Notes: generated by a model from the sequence alone, not told the origin. Positions 1-9,274 are shown, counted from the stretch's first letter. The stretch is 22,672 bases of DNA from an uncultured Ruminococcus sp. (GCA_910579835.1 CAJTWQ010000033.1:1-22672); one strand, 5' to 3'. Translations and numbers: made by a program.

Positions 1-2257
1 CCTGTTCTCGTTTTAGCAGGTGCAGGAAGCGGAAAAACTACGGTTATTGTCAACCGTATAGCTAATATGATCAACTTCGGAAATGCTTACATGGATGAAG
101 CCTTGTCGGGAAGTGAAAGCGACGCAGCTTTTCTTAACGATTATGCAGACGGAAAAAACAATGACTTTGATACACTTCGTGAAATCATCGCAGTTTCACC
201 AATAAAGCCTTGGAATATTCTTGCTATTACTTTTACAAACAAGGCGGCCGGAGAACTGCGTGAGAGACTGGCGGATATGCTTGGAGAGGACGGCATGAAT
301 ATTAATGCTTTGACCTTTCATTCAGCCTGTATAAGAATTCTCAGAAGCGAGATCGAGGCGTTAGGCTACGGACGCGACTTTACAATTTATGATTCTGACG
401 ACAGTCAGCGCCTTATTAAAAATATTATGGCCGATATTGATATTTCCGAGAAGCAGCTTGCCCCCAGAGCAATACTCAGCGAGATAAGCTTTGCAAAGGA
501 CAAGATGATAACTCCGGCGGAAATGAGAAACGATGCCGGACAGGATTACCGCAAAAAAATAATTTCCCGTATATACGGACTTTATCAGGAACGAATGAAA
601 GAAGCGAACGCATTGGATTTTGACGATATTCTCTGCCGTACGGTCGATCTTTTTGAGCAGTTCCCGGAGGTGCTTGAGAAATATCAGAGACGCTACAAGT
701 ACATTATGGTAGACGAGTATCAGGATACAAACCATGTGCAGTTCAGGCTTGTTTCAATGCTTTCTGCAGGACACGGAAATCTCTGCGTTGTAGGAGACGA
801 CGATCAGAGCATATATAAGTTCCGCGGTGCAAATATAGAAAATATTTTAGGATTTGAAAAGCAGTTCAATGGTGCTAAAGTAATACGGCTGGAGCAGAAT
901 TACCGCTCAACCCAGACTATTCTCAATGCGGCTAATTCCGTTATTTCCAATAACAGCGGACGAAAGGAAAAGTCCCTCTGGACAGCCGGAGACAAGGGTG
1001 AAAAGGTCTACTGGTACAAAGCGGTGGATGAAACTGACGAAGCCCAGTTTGTGGCGGATACCATTCAGGAGCTATAAGAAAACAGGAAGCTACAGTAACT
1101 GTGCCGTGCTTTACCGCATGAATGCACAGTCGAACGCTGTTGAGCGTATTTTTGTCAAATGCGGCATCCCTTATAAGGTATACGGCGGAATGAGATTCTA
1201 TGACCGGAAAGAAATTAAGGACGTTACATCATATCTGGCGTTTATAAACAATCACAGCGATATGCTTCGGTTCAGACGAATAATAAACGAGCCTAAGAGG
1301 GGAATTGGCGACGCTACGCTGACTCTTATAGAGGAAATAAGCCGTGACCTGAAGCTTACGCCTTTTGAGGTGCTGAGGGATGCCGATGAATATGCTCCGC
1401 TTGTTAAAAAGGCTAATGCGCTGAAAAATGCATATAATATGTTTGCATATCTTACTGAAAAATCCGAGGAGCTTCCTCTTGATGAATTTTTGGATGTTCT
1501 TCTCGATAAAACAGGTTACATGGATTATCTCAGAACCCTGGATAATGCAGATACGAAAATTGAAAACGTTCAGGAGCTTCGTTCCTCAATGGCTAAGTAT
1601 ATGCAGGAAGCAGACGAGCCGTCTCTCAGCGGATTTCTTGAAGAGGTTGCATTGTTCAGCGAGGCGGACAGGGACGATTCTGCCGATGATAAAGTGACTC
1701 TTATGACTGTTCATTCAGCCAAGGGACTTGAATATGAAAACGTCTTTGTAGTGGGAATGGATGACGGTATTTTTCCAAGCTCGCGTTCTTTTGACAGTCA
1801 GGAGGATATGGAGGAGGAGCGGCGGCTTGCTTATGTTGCCATTACTCGTGCCAAGAAAAGGCTTTATCTTACAAATGCCAGAAAACGTATGCTTTTTGGT
1901 CAGACACAGACCAATATTACATCCAGATTTATGAGAGAGATAGGCAGCGACCTAATGGAAAAGCACGATAACGCTGCCGCTATGAAGAATAATATCATCG
2001 AAAGCGACAACAGCGTTACAGAGGTACAGTCGTCCTCCCTTCAGCAGCAGCTTGCCCGAAACAAGATGCTTTCCAATGCAAATGCCAAAGCATCTGTTAC
2101 ATATGATGTGGGGGAGCGTGTTCAGCATAATATCTTTGGCGATGGAACCATTATTTCCGCTAAGCCTATGGCAAATGACACCATGTTGGAAATTGCCTTT
2201 GAAAAAGTGGGAACTAAGAAAATTATGGCTAATTATGCCAAGTTAAAAAAAATATGA
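1..2257 (+). CDS. pcrA: PcrA/UvrD-type ATP-dependent DNA helicase, 5' end outside the window, frameshifted
   Basis: Superfamily 1 3'-5' DNA helicase used in repair and in clearing replication obstacles. The reading frame is open from base 1, so the start codon lies upstream. Visible helicase motifs in order: Walker A AGAGSGKT (bases 16-39), LAITFTNKAA (Ia), TFHS, DEYQD (II, about 710), GDDDQSIYKFRGA (III), QNYRSTQ (IV), then after the break MTVHSAKGLEY (V, about 1705) and YVAITRAKKRL (VI, about 1830). The C-terminus (YDVGERVQHNIFGDGTI...) is the small Tudor-like PcrA domain. The first frame stops at 1075-1077, while the homologous sequence continues one frame over from about 1073. All motifs are present across the two halves. 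About 30 extra residues lie between motifs I and Ia. Pyruvate kinase follows after 19 bases, probably co-transcribed. Family assignment is sure; whether the break is real is not. Confidence 0.93.
1063..1090 (+). other. Frameshift site within the helicase gene
   Basis: The first frame reads ...Ile-Gln-Glu-Leu-stop (CAG GAG CTA TAA). The continuing helicase sequence (KKTGSYSNCAVLYRMNAQ) is in the next frame, starting TAT AAG AAA. A net +1 shift, or two missing bases, is needed. There is no long homopolymer here. An AGGAG motif sits directly before CTA TAA G, which superficially resembles the Shine-Dalgarno-stimulated +1 site of prfB. A sequencing error or a real mutation is the simpler explanation. 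Confidence 0.85.
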
Positions 2258-2276
2258 TCGAGGGAGCTTCTTAAAT

Positions 2277-3701
2277 ATGAGAAAAACAAAAATTGTATGC
2301 ACAATAGGTCCGGCTACTGATGATGAAAATATAATGCGCGAGCTTATGCTGGCCGGAATGAATGTTGCCAGATTTAACTTCTCTCACGGAGATTATGAGA
2401 CTCATGAAAAGCGCCTTAAGGTGATCGAAAGGCTCAGAGAGGAACTCGATCTTCCCGTTGCTACGCTCCTTGATACGAAAGGTCCGGAAATCAGACTGGG
2501 TAAATTTGTGGATAATAAGCCGGTTGAGATTTTTGACGGCGATATATACACTCTTACGACCGAGGATGTTCCCTGTACCAACAAAGTTGGAAGCATCAGC
2601 TTTAAGAAGCTGCCACGTGATGTAAGTATCGGTACGAGAATTCTTATCAGTGACGGAGTTATTGAGCTTGCTGCCGAAAAGGTGACAGGTACTGAAATTG
2701 CCTGCCGTGTAATTCACGGAGGAATACTTTCAAATAATAAGGGCATAAATGTACCGGGAGTTCAGCTTTCTATGCCATATCTCAGCGAAAGGGATATGGA
2801 CGATCTGGAATTCGGATCAAAAATGGGTTTTGATTTTATTGCCGCCAGCTTTGTGCGCACTGCTGCCGATATAAATTATCTCAGGAAGTTTACACAGAGT
2901 CTCGGTTGGTTCGACGTTCGGATAATCGCCAAGATTGAAAATACTGACGGTGTTGAGAATATTGATGAAATTCTTGAAGCGGCTGACGGTATCATGGTGG
3001 CGCGCGGCGATATGGGTGTTGAAATTCCGTTTGAGCAGATACCGGCGATTCAGAAGCAGATTATTAAGAAAGGTTATAATTCGGGAAAGCAGGTCATAAC
3101 TGCTACGCAGATGCTCGAATCTATGATAACAAATCCCCGTCCTACCAGAGCGGAGATTACCGATGTAGCCAATGCCATATACGACGGAACCAGCGCTATC
3201 ATGCTTTCGGGAGAGACCGCTGCCGGAGCTTATCCTGTTGAGACGGTCAAAACTATGGCTCTTATTGCGGAGACTACGGAAAAGAACATTGATTATAAGG
3301 GAAGATTTGCCGTAAGGCGTTCAGAGCCGAACGGAAATATTGCCGAGGCTATTGCTCATGCTACCGTTACTACCGCTCACGATCTCAATGCAAGAGCTAT
3401 AATTACTGTATCTTTGGGAGGACAGACAGCGCGTCTTATATCCAAATACCGTCCGTCATGTCCCATAATCAGCTGTACAATGAGCAAGGTAGTATGCCGC
3501 CAGATGAATATGAGCTGGGGTGTTATTCCGTATATTATTGATGAAAAGAACAGTACCGACGATTTGTTTGCTGCTGCCGTTGAAGCAGCGGAGTCTCACC
3601 GCCTTGTTGAGGACGGAGATCTTGTGGCTATTACCGCGGGTGTTCCGTTGGGGGTTTCCGGAACGACAAATCTTATGAAGGTTGAAAAAATAGGCAAATA
3701 A
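2277..3701 (+). CDS. pyk: Pyruvate kinase
   Basis: Converts phosphoenolpyruvate and ADP to pyruvate and ATP in the last step of glycolysis; cytoplasmic, normally a tetramer. The 474 residues match the short form without the C-terminal PEP-utiliser domain found in some Firmicutes. Visible signatures: the N-terminal MRKTKIVCTIGPAT, NFSHGDYETH (about 34-43), DTKGPEIR opening the B domain (66-73), the catalytic AKIEN (Lys219, Glu221), RGDMGVEI with Asp245, and ATQMLESM followed by NPRPTRAEITDVANAIYDG. The start ATG is preceded by a GAGGGAG site. It begins 19 bases after the helicase stop codon with no promoter seen between, so the two are probably one transcript. A strong hairpin terminator follows. 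Confidence 0.97.
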   Translation: MRKTKIVCTIGPATDDENIMRELMLAGMNVARFNFSHGDYETHEKRLKVIERLREELDLPVATLLDTKGPEIRLGKFVDNKPVEIFDGDIYTLTTEDVPCTNKVGSISFKKLPRDVSIGTRILISDGVIELAAEKVTGTEIACRVIHGGILSNNKGINVPGVQLSMPYLSERDMDDLEFGSKMGFDFIAASFVRTAADINYLRKFTQSLGWFDVRIIAKIENTDGVENIDEILEAADGIMVARGDMGVEIPFEQIPAIQKQIIKKGYNSGKQVITATQMLESMITNPRPTRAEITDVANAIYDGTSAIMLSGETAAGAYPVETVKTMALIAETTEKNIDYKGRFAVRRSEPNGNIAEAIAHATVTTAHDLNARAIITVSLGGQTARLISKYRPSCPIISCTMSKVVCRQMNMSWGVIPYIIDEKNSTDDLFAAAVEAAESHRLVEDGDLVAITAGVPLGVSGTTNLMKVEKIGK

Positions 3702-3716
3702 AAAGTAACTCAATCT

Positions 3717-3759
3717 GTTAAAAAAGTCTACTCCTTTTTCTGGAGTAGACTTTTTTAAC
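3717..3759. terminator. Bidirectional intrinsic terminator after pyruvate kinase
   Basis: Perfect 18-bp inverted repeat (3717-3734 with 3742-3759) with a 7-base loop. The stem is A-rich on the left and T-rich on the right, giving a U tract for transcripts from either side. It lies between the convergent pyruvate kinase and lysozyme genes. Confidence 0.92.
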
Positions 3760-3824
3760 ATGTTGATATATCCGTATAATAATTTAGGACATTAGTTTTA
3801 ATAAAAAACGGCAAATTGCATATA

Positions 3825-3874
3825 AGAACCTGTATTCATAGGAGATCATGTATTTTTCTATGAATACAGGTTCT
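3825..3874. repeat. Long palindrome, possible dispersed hairpin element (copy A)
   Basis: Perfect 17-bp inverted repeat (3825-3841 with 3858-3874) around a 16-base loop. The outer arms read AGAACCTGT and ACAGGTTCT. It has no U tract, and a complete terminator lies beside it. Similar outer arms occur at 16778-16812 and 19304-19336, so it may belong to a small intergenic repeat family. Confidence 0.6.
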
Positions 3875-3900
3875 AAACATTCTGTGGATATTATTAAATT

Positions 3901-5220
3901 TTACTCATACATAATATTCATATCCACGTCTCCGTAAATTCCCGGAATTCTTCCGCAGCTGCTCTGCTGCCATACATAATAACTGCCCTCATAGTCGGTA
4001 TCTTCCACATAATGAGCAAGCCACACAGGGGAAATGCTTTTGCTGTGTTCATTCCAGACATTGTTCAAAAAATTTTTGCTGCTGTAGAGCATTGTTTCGT
4101 ATCCGTATCCTGCCATTTCTTCATTGAAAAGAGCATAAAGATCATTTATCTGCTTAATGTTCATGCCGTATTTCTGGAAGCTTCCGAATTCTTCCCAGTC
4201 AAATCCGATAGGCAGATCCGTATTTGCTTCACCGAGGTTTTCCGCGATCCATTCTGCCTGTTCACATATTTCATCTTCGTTATTGGCAGTGGTGTAAAAG
4301 TAAATGCTGAGCTCGATCCCAGCAGCTCTTGCCCCTTCAATATTGGCGTAAAACCGGTCGTCTATGACTATATCGCCATAGCTGTAGCCCATTCTTATTA
4401 TTGCAAACTGGCATCCGGCATCACGGACTGCGTTCCAGTCTATTTCTCCCTGCCAAGTGGAAACATCAATTCCCACACGGACGCCGTCGCCGCCGTAAAT
4501 GTACGAAAAATCGCTGAAATTCACACGTTCCCTGTCATCGGGCATAATGGGTACAGAATTTACAACAGAAATGGTTATGTCCCAGCTTGTTACATTGCCG
4601 GAACTGTCTGTAACATAGGCGGTCAGGGGATAATCTCCGATAGTGTTCGGATCTATACTGCCATTGTAGGTCAGCACAGGATTGCTGTCATAATTGTCCG
4701 CAAATCCTACATAATCATTAAGGTCAAATACTTTTCCGATGGGATGATATGGATTCCAGCCGGCGTTGAGTATGACAGGAGCTTCGGTATCTTCCACAGT
4801 ATACTCAAGCTTTTTTTCCAGTTCTTCGCCATTAAGTAAGTATTTGACAGTTACGGATTTTTTTCCGGTGTCCGAGGTGTCAAGAAGTTCATTTCCGTTG
4901 AGAATTATCACATTCGTCTCAGTGAGAAATCCGTTTATATTTATCTCCTCGTAAACGGCAGCAGATTCTGCACCGATTAGCTTTACGGTTTCTGTCGGGG
5001 GTTCTGTTTTGGCTGCCGCCTCTGTTTGTGATGTGGCGGTTTGAGTTTCTGCCGCAGCAGTATCCTGGGATGTACTTGATGATGCTGATTGGTCAGAAGC
5101 GTCCGTATCTATATTGCTTTCGTTTTGTGGATTTTTACCTGAAATCGAACCTGTCTTTCCGCATGATGTGGCTGATAAGCACAGAACTGTAAAAATAAGA
5201 ATGCCAATATTTTTTTTCAT
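3901..5220 (-). CDS. Lipoprotein with Ig-like (DUF5011-type) domain and GH25 lysozyme domain
   Basis: Predicted surface-anchored muramidase that cleaves the MurNAc-GlcNAc bond of peptidoglycan. ATG at 5220 gives 439 residues. It is preferred over the in-frame GTG at 5226 because the GGGAG site lies 5 bases before the ATG but abuts the GTG. Residues 1-20 form a lipoprotein signal ending ATSC (lipid Cys20). A Ser/Thr/Gln/Asp-rich linker covers about 25-78. One or two Ig-like segments follow, the second (about 147-220) opening DTEAPVI and containing YVTDSSGNVT as in DUF5011. The GH25 domain (about 247-439) shows GIDVSTWQG (Asp252), GFDWEEF (Asp341, Glu343) and the terminal YGDVDMN, all typical catalytic-site segments. 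It is transcribed alone, convergent with pyruvate kinase. Domain calls are by motif recognition. Confidence 0.93.
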   Translation of the reverse strand: MKKNIGILIFTVLCLSATSCGKTGSISGKNPQNESNIDTDASDQSASSSTSQDTAAAETQTATSQTEAAAKTEPPTETVKLIGAESAAVYEEININGFLTETNVIILNGNELLDTSDTGKKSVTVKYLLNGEELEKKLEYTVEDTEAPVILNAGWNPYHPIGKVFDLNDYVGFADNYDSNPVLTYNGSIDPNTIGDYPLTAYVTDSSGNVTSWDITISVVNSVPIMPDDRERVNFSDFSYIYGGDGVRVGIDVSTWQGEIDWNAVRDAGCQFAIIRMGYSYGDIVIDDRFYANIEGARAAGIELSIYFYTTANNEDEICEQAEWIAENLGEANTDLPIGFDWEEFGSFQKYGMNIKQINDLYALFNEEMAGYGYETMLYSSKNFLNNVWNEHSKSISPVWLAHYVEDTDYEGSYYVWQQSSCGRIPGIYGDVDMNIMYE

Positions 5221-5333
5221 ATTCACTCCCGCATAAATTATAATAACCGCAGATCGATTGTGTTCTCCCTGCCGAATTGATCACTTGCATCAGCAAGTCA
5301 TCTTTGTTTTGCTGAAAGCAGATCTTTGAATTT

Positions 5334-5362
5334 ATTATATCACAGAATATAGAGTAAAGCAA
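5334..5362 (-). promoter_or_regulatory. Promoter of the GH25 lipoprotein gene
   Basis: On the minus strand, TTGCTT (5362-5357), a 17-base spacer and TATAAT (5339-5334), with the extended -10 TGA before the hexamer. The predicted 5' leader is about 105 bases and carries a short hairpin (ACTTGC/GCAAGT, about 5283-5298). With the facing promoter at 5403-5431, it explains most of the gene-free stretch 5221-5542. Confidence 0.75.
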
Positions 5363-5402
5363 GAGAAAAAAGTGACAATTTGGATATAATTATAGAAAAT
5401 AG

Positions 5403-5431
5403 TTGAAATACAGACGAAAATATGCTATAAT
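5403..5431 (+). promoter_or_regulatory. Promoter of the TIR-SPFH operon
   Basis: TTGAAA (5403-5408), a 17-base spacer and TATAAT (5426-5431), close to the housekeeping sigma consensus. Transcription would start near 5438, leaving a leader of about 105 bases before the ribosome binding site at 5531-5537. No comparable promoter was noticed inside the operon. Confidence 0.75.
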
Positions 5432-5542
5432 GTATAAAATACGTTTGTATTATAGATGAACACAGATTCTCAGAATTACCGGGGAAGAACAGAATTCAGG
5501 CTCTCAGAGGTATCTTTAAGTATATTTGGAAGAAGGGATAAT

Positions 5543-7144
5543 ATGACTGTTTTAAAATGTAAAATGTGCGGCGGCAGTCTTAAAGCGTCGGAAAGTGTGA
5601 ATGTCTGCGTCTGCGAATACTGCGGAACTGCCCAGACGCTTCCCAAAAGCCGTGACGACATAAATGCCAATCTTTTTAACCGCGCCAATAATCTTCGGTT
5701 TAACTGCGATTTTGACAAGGCGCTGGAGATATACGAGAAAATAGTTCAGAGCAACCCTGATGATTCTGAGGCATACTGGGGCATAGTGCTCTGCAAATAC
5801 GGTATAGATTATGTTACAGATCCGGCGTCCGGCAGAAAGATTCCTACCTGCCACCGTACTCTGCCTGAATCAGTTATGTCGGATATTGACTATAAATCGG
5901 CGCTCAGCTATGCGGAACCGGCGAGAAGAAATCTTTACATTAAAGAGGCGGAAGAGATCGACCGCATACAGCGCAGGATACTGGATATTGCACGTAGTGA
6001 AGAGCCGTTTGACGTATTTATCTGTTATAAGCAGACAGATGAGTACGGCAAAAAAACTTCCGACAGCGTTATTGCGAACGATATTTATTATCAGCTCAAA
6101 CAGGTGGGAATAAAGACTTTTTATGCCGCTATAACTCTTGAGGATAAGATCGGTCAGGAATATGAGCCGTACATATATGCAGCTCTTTCCAGTGCAAAGG
6201 TCATGCTTGTCGTGGGAACAAAGCCGGAATATTTTCAGTCTGTCTGGGTAAAAAATGAATGGAGCCGTTTTCTTAAATTTATCAAATCGGACAGGAGCCG
6301 CCTGCTTATTCCGTGTTATAGAGATATGGACGCTTATGACCTGCCGGAGGAATTTTCCCACTTGCAGGCACAGGATATGTCGAAAATCGGATTCATTAAC
6401 GATGTTATCCACGGTATAAAAAAGGTGGTTCGCAGAGAACCTGAGCCTGACATATCTTACGATCGTATTTCTGCCGGACAGCAGGGGACGGGAAGCGCTT
6501 CTCCGGATGAGCAGAAAATGCTCCAGAGACTTACTATATTCTTTAATTCCGACGATTTTACGGGAGCTTCGGAATACTGCGACAGACTCCTCGATAATGC
6601 GCCCGGCTTTGCAAAGGCTCATTACTATAAATTTTTAGCTGAACATTTCTGCCATGATCTTCAAGAGCTTTATTCACCTCAGAAAGTAAATATGCTGGCT
6701 GATTTCTACATAAAGGGATACGGCTACGATATCAGCGACGACGCAGTTTATTTGAGCAGAGTGCATTATGTGCTTAAGCCGTCCATAAAGAACGCAATTG
6801 CTTTTTCAAGAGGGGCTGAGCATGAGGAATATATTCATGTTTATGACGGTATGGTTTCTCTTATCAGAAATGCCATAAGAGCCAGGGAACAGCAGAAGCT
6901 CGCCGAGGAACAGCGCATGGCTGAAGAATTTCGTCAGCGTCAGTTTGAAGAAGAACGGCGGCGCAGAAGAGAAAGGAAAAAGGCTAAAACTAAAAGCCTG
7001 TTCAAAACGCTGGCGGTAATATTTTTACTTATATTTATCTTTACAACTTTTATATCTGTTGCTGATTCAGGCACTTTATCGGAGGCTTTATGGCCGTTTT
7101 TGATATTGTGCATTGTTTTCATGATTATAGGCTCGAAAAAATAG
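5543..7144 (+). CDS. Zinc-ribbon/TPR/TIR-domain membrane protein (TIR paralog 1)
   Basis: Function unknown. ATG 5543 is chosen because AGAAGGG lies 5 bases before it and because the paralog downstream begins at the same place; an in-frame ATG at 5456 would add 29 residues with no ribosome site. The 533 residues show a zinc ribbon (Cys6, Cys9, Cys24, Cys27), a TPR-like helical part (about 36-75), a TIR domain from about 155 to 300 starting FDVFICYK, a helical middle, a charged Arg/Glu-rich coiled coil (about 450-485) and two C-terminal hydrophobic helices. Glu208 in EYEPYIYAAL aligns with the catalytic glutamate of NAD-cleaving TIR proteins such as SARM1, so NADase or nucleotide-signal activity is possible but unproven. 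Uncharacterised proteins of this architecture are familiar from gut Clostridia. Confidence 0.88.
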   Translation: MTVLKCKMCGGSLKASESVNVCVCEYCGTAQTLPKSRDDINANLFNRANNLRFNCDFDKALEIYEKIVQSNPDDSEAYWGIVLCKYGIDYVTDPASGRKIPTCHRTLPESVMSDIDYKSALSYAEPARRNLYIKEAEEIDRIQRRILDIARSEEPFDVFICYKQTDEYGKKTSDSVIANDIYYQLKQVGIKTFYAAITLEDKIGQEYEPYIYAALSSAKVMLVVGTKPEYFQSVWVKNEWSRFLKFIKSDRSRLLIPCYRDMDAYDLPEEFSHLQAQDMSKIGFINDVIHGIKKVVRREPEPDISYDRISAGQQGTGSASPDEQKMLQRLTIFFNSDDFTGASEYCDRLLDNAPGFAKAHYYKFLAEHFCHDLQELYSPQKVNMLADFYIKGYGYDISDDAVYLSRVHYVLKPSIKNAIAFSRGAEHEEYIHVYDGMVSLIRNAIRAREQQKLAEEQRMAEEFRQRQFEEERRRRRERKKAKTKSLFKTLAVIFLLIFIFTTFISVADSGTLSEALWPFLILCIVFMIIGSKK

Positions 7145-7153
7145 GGGGTGCAT

Positions 7154-9259
7154 ATGGCTGTATATAAATGCAAAATGTGCGGAGGCTCTCTGGATGTTCT
7201 GCAAGTGGAAACAGTCTGTAAATGCGGCTACTGCGGAACAGTGCAGACGCTTCCGCAGACGGATAGCGAACGTATGGGGCAGCTTTTCGACCGTGCGAAC
7301 AGTTTTCGTTTAGAAAATGACTTCGACAGCGCGGCGATGGTATATGAGAATATTATTACCGAATATCCTGAGGAGGCGGAGGCTCACTGGGGAATTTGCC
7401 TGTGTCGCTATGGTATAGAATATGTAAAGGATCCGAGGACAGGCAAGAGACTTGCTACCTGTCATAGAACTCAGTTCAGGTCAATTTTAGAGGATCCTGA
7501 TTTCGCAATGGCAGTGAGGTATGCGGACGGAGCGGCTGAATCGGTTTACAGAGAGGAAGCGGCATACATTAATGCTGTTCAGCAGAAGATACTTGATATA
7601 TCTCGAAGGGAAGAACCTTTTGATATATTCATTTGCTATAAGGAAACGGACGCTATGGGAAACCGTACTACTGACAGCGTGGTGGCGCAGGATATTTATG
7701 AGGCGCTTACCGACAGGGGATATAAGGTGTTTTTTTCAAGAATAACCCTTGAAGATAAGCTGGGTAAAGAATACGAGCCGTACATATTTGCCGCTTTGAA
7801 CAGCGCGTCTGTTATGCTTGCAGTAGGTTTCAGTCCAGATAACTTTAATGCCGTATGGGTCAAAAACGAGTGGTCTAGATTTCTCGCAATGGCAGAACAG
7901 GGACAGGATAAGAGTATAATTCCCTGCTATCGTGACATGAGTCCTTACCAGCTGCCGCAGGAACTGAGAATGCTTCAGTCTCAGGATGTTTCCAAGGTTG
8001 GGTATATGCAGGATCTCATCAGAGGAATTGAAAAGCTGAGCGGCAGAGACGCTCCGGCGGTTTCACCGGCAGGCAGTGCGGAATCTCTTGTTCAGCGGGC
8101 AATGATTTTTTTAGAGGACGAAAATTTTGTTCAGGGTCTGGAATACTGTGAAAAGGCTCTTGATGCAGATCCTAAAAACGCATTTGCCTATCTTGCAAGG
8201 CTTATGTCCGAGCTTAGAATCTCCCGTGAAGATCAGCTAATGACGGTAAATAAGCCAATAGGAAGCATGGACAGTTACGAAAAGGCTTACAGATTTGCGG
8301 AGGGAGAGCTGAAAAAAAGGCTTTGTACTTATGAGCTGAATTCCCGTTATCTTTACGCCCGTTCACTGATGGACGACGGTTCTTCACGCAGCGATGTTCT
8401 TAAAGCAATAAATATATTTACTGCTCTCGGAGCCTACAGCGGCGCTGCGGAGGAAAGGGAAAAAGCTGAAAATCAGCTTCGAGAGATAGAGAATCGCAAT
8501 TATCTTGAAGCAAAGTCTCTGACGGATAATCCGGGCAGCGGCGGAGCTTACCTTAAAGCGCTCAGGATTCTTGAAGAAACGGCAGATGATCCACGGAGCG
8601 CCGGACTTATAAGTATTTGTAATGAACGTCTGGAGGAAATATATCAAAAAGCCTGTGGAAAGCTAAAAGAGGCGGTAAATTCTGAGGATTACATCAGAGT
8701 GCAGAAGCTGTTTGAGGAAATCGGCGGCTATAAGGACGCAGGACGTCTTGCGTTTAAATGCTCGACCAGATATGAAGAAACCAGCGAGTACGAACGGGAG
8801 CATCTTGAGGAGGAACGCCGGAAAAACGAAGCCATTCTTATGGAAAAGGCGATTTTTGACAGAATGAAGGTAAATCAGAAGCATGAGAAGCGTAGGATAT
8901 CTATGGTGATATTATTTTCCGTAATAGCTTCGCTTGCCGCTGTTGTTACTTTTAGAAATATTGAAATTGCGGCGAATCATGAAATGATTCTTTCCGGTTT
9001 TTACCGTCCGGTAACGGCTGCATCATCATGTGTTTTAGCTGCTGCGCTTATAATGATTGAATGGGCGGCTGTTAATTCAGTAAGTATTGGAAAATGGGGT
9101 ATTCAGAAGCTTGCCATTGTCGGTGTGACTATATTGACAACATGGCTCCTATATAACTCTACCGTTTCCGTTTTATATGCCGGGGCCGTGCTTGCGGCGC
9201 ATTGTGCAGCGATATTCCTGGCTGTCAGTCTGGGAGCGTTGTTATTTAAAAAGAAATAG
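7154..9259 (+). CDS. Zinc-ribbon/TPR/TIR-domain membrane protein (TIR paralog 2)
   Basis: Function unknown; a tandem paralog of the preceding gene. ATG 7154 is chosen over GTG 7148 because the AGGGGG site, which overlaps the upstream stop codon, lies 5 bases before it. The 701 residues share the first ~300 with paralog 1 position for position: zinc ribbon (Cys6, Cys9, Cys24, Cys27), TPR-like part, and TIR domain opening FDIFICYKETD at 155 with the candidate catalytic Glu208 in EYEPYIFAAL. The C-terminal half differs: several TPR-like helical repeats (one ending LFEEIGGYKDAG), a charged coiled coil (about 540-575), then about four hydrophobic helices (578-698). The tight spacing implies co-translation with paralog 1 and membrane attachment by the C-terminus with the TIR domain in the cytoplasm. 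Confidence 0.88.
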   Translation: MAVYKCKMCGGSLDVLQVETVCKCGYCGTVQTLPQTDSERMGQLFDRANSFRLENDFDSAAMVYENIITEYPEEAEAHWGICLCRYGIEYVKDPRTGKRLATCHRTQFRSILEDPDFAMAVRYADGAAESVYREEAAYINAVQQKILDISRREEPFDIFICYKETDAMGNRTTDSVVAQDIYEALTDRGYKVFFSRITLEDKLGKEYEPYIFAALNSASVMLAVGFSPDNFNAVWVKNEWSRFLAMAEQGQDKSIIPCYRDMSPYQLPQELRMLQSQDVSKVGYMQDLIRGIEKLSGRDAPAVSPAGSAESLVQRAMIFLEDENFVQGLEYCEKALDADPKNAFAYLARLMSELRISREDQLMTVNKPIGSMDSYEKAYRFAEGELKKRLCTYELNSRYLYARSLMDDGSSRSDVLKAINIFTALGAYSGAAEEREKAENQLREIENRNYLEAKSLTDNPGSGGAYLKALRILEETADDPRSAGLISICNERLEEIYQKACGKLKEAVNSEDYIRVQKLFEEIGGYKDAGRLAFKCSTRYEETSEYEREHLEEERRKNEAILMEKAIFDRMKVNQKHEKRRISMVILFSVIASLAAVVTFRNIEIAANHEMILSGFYRPVTAASSCVLAAALIMIEWAAVNSVSIGKWGIQKLAIVGVTILTTWLLYNSTVSVLYAGAVLAAHCAAIFLAVSLGALLFKKK

Positions 9260-9274
9260 TATTGAAGGAGGATT

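Noticed and set aside
3825..3874. Second terminator after pyruvate kinase
   Set aside because: The stem is perfect but has no U tract on either side and a 16-base loop; the true terminator is at 3717-3759.
4012..4839. 275-codon open frame on the plus strand opposite the GH25 lipoprotein
   Set aside because: It lies wholly antisense to a gene with clear domain motifs, and its product resembles no protein.
5456..5542. Upstream in-frame ATG giving TIR paralog 1 a 29-residue extension
   Set aside because: No ribosome binding site precedes it, the extension has no match in the paralog, and ATG 5543 has a good AGAAGGG site.
5870..6622. 250-codon open frame on the minus strand inside TIR paralog 1
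   Set aside because: Antisense shadow of a well-supported gene, without recognisable domains.
5543..9259. Thoeris defence system
   Set aside because: TIR proteins are present, but no ThsA-type SIR2/SLOG or Macro effector is nearby, and the zinc-ribbon/TPR/membrane architecture is not that of ThsB.
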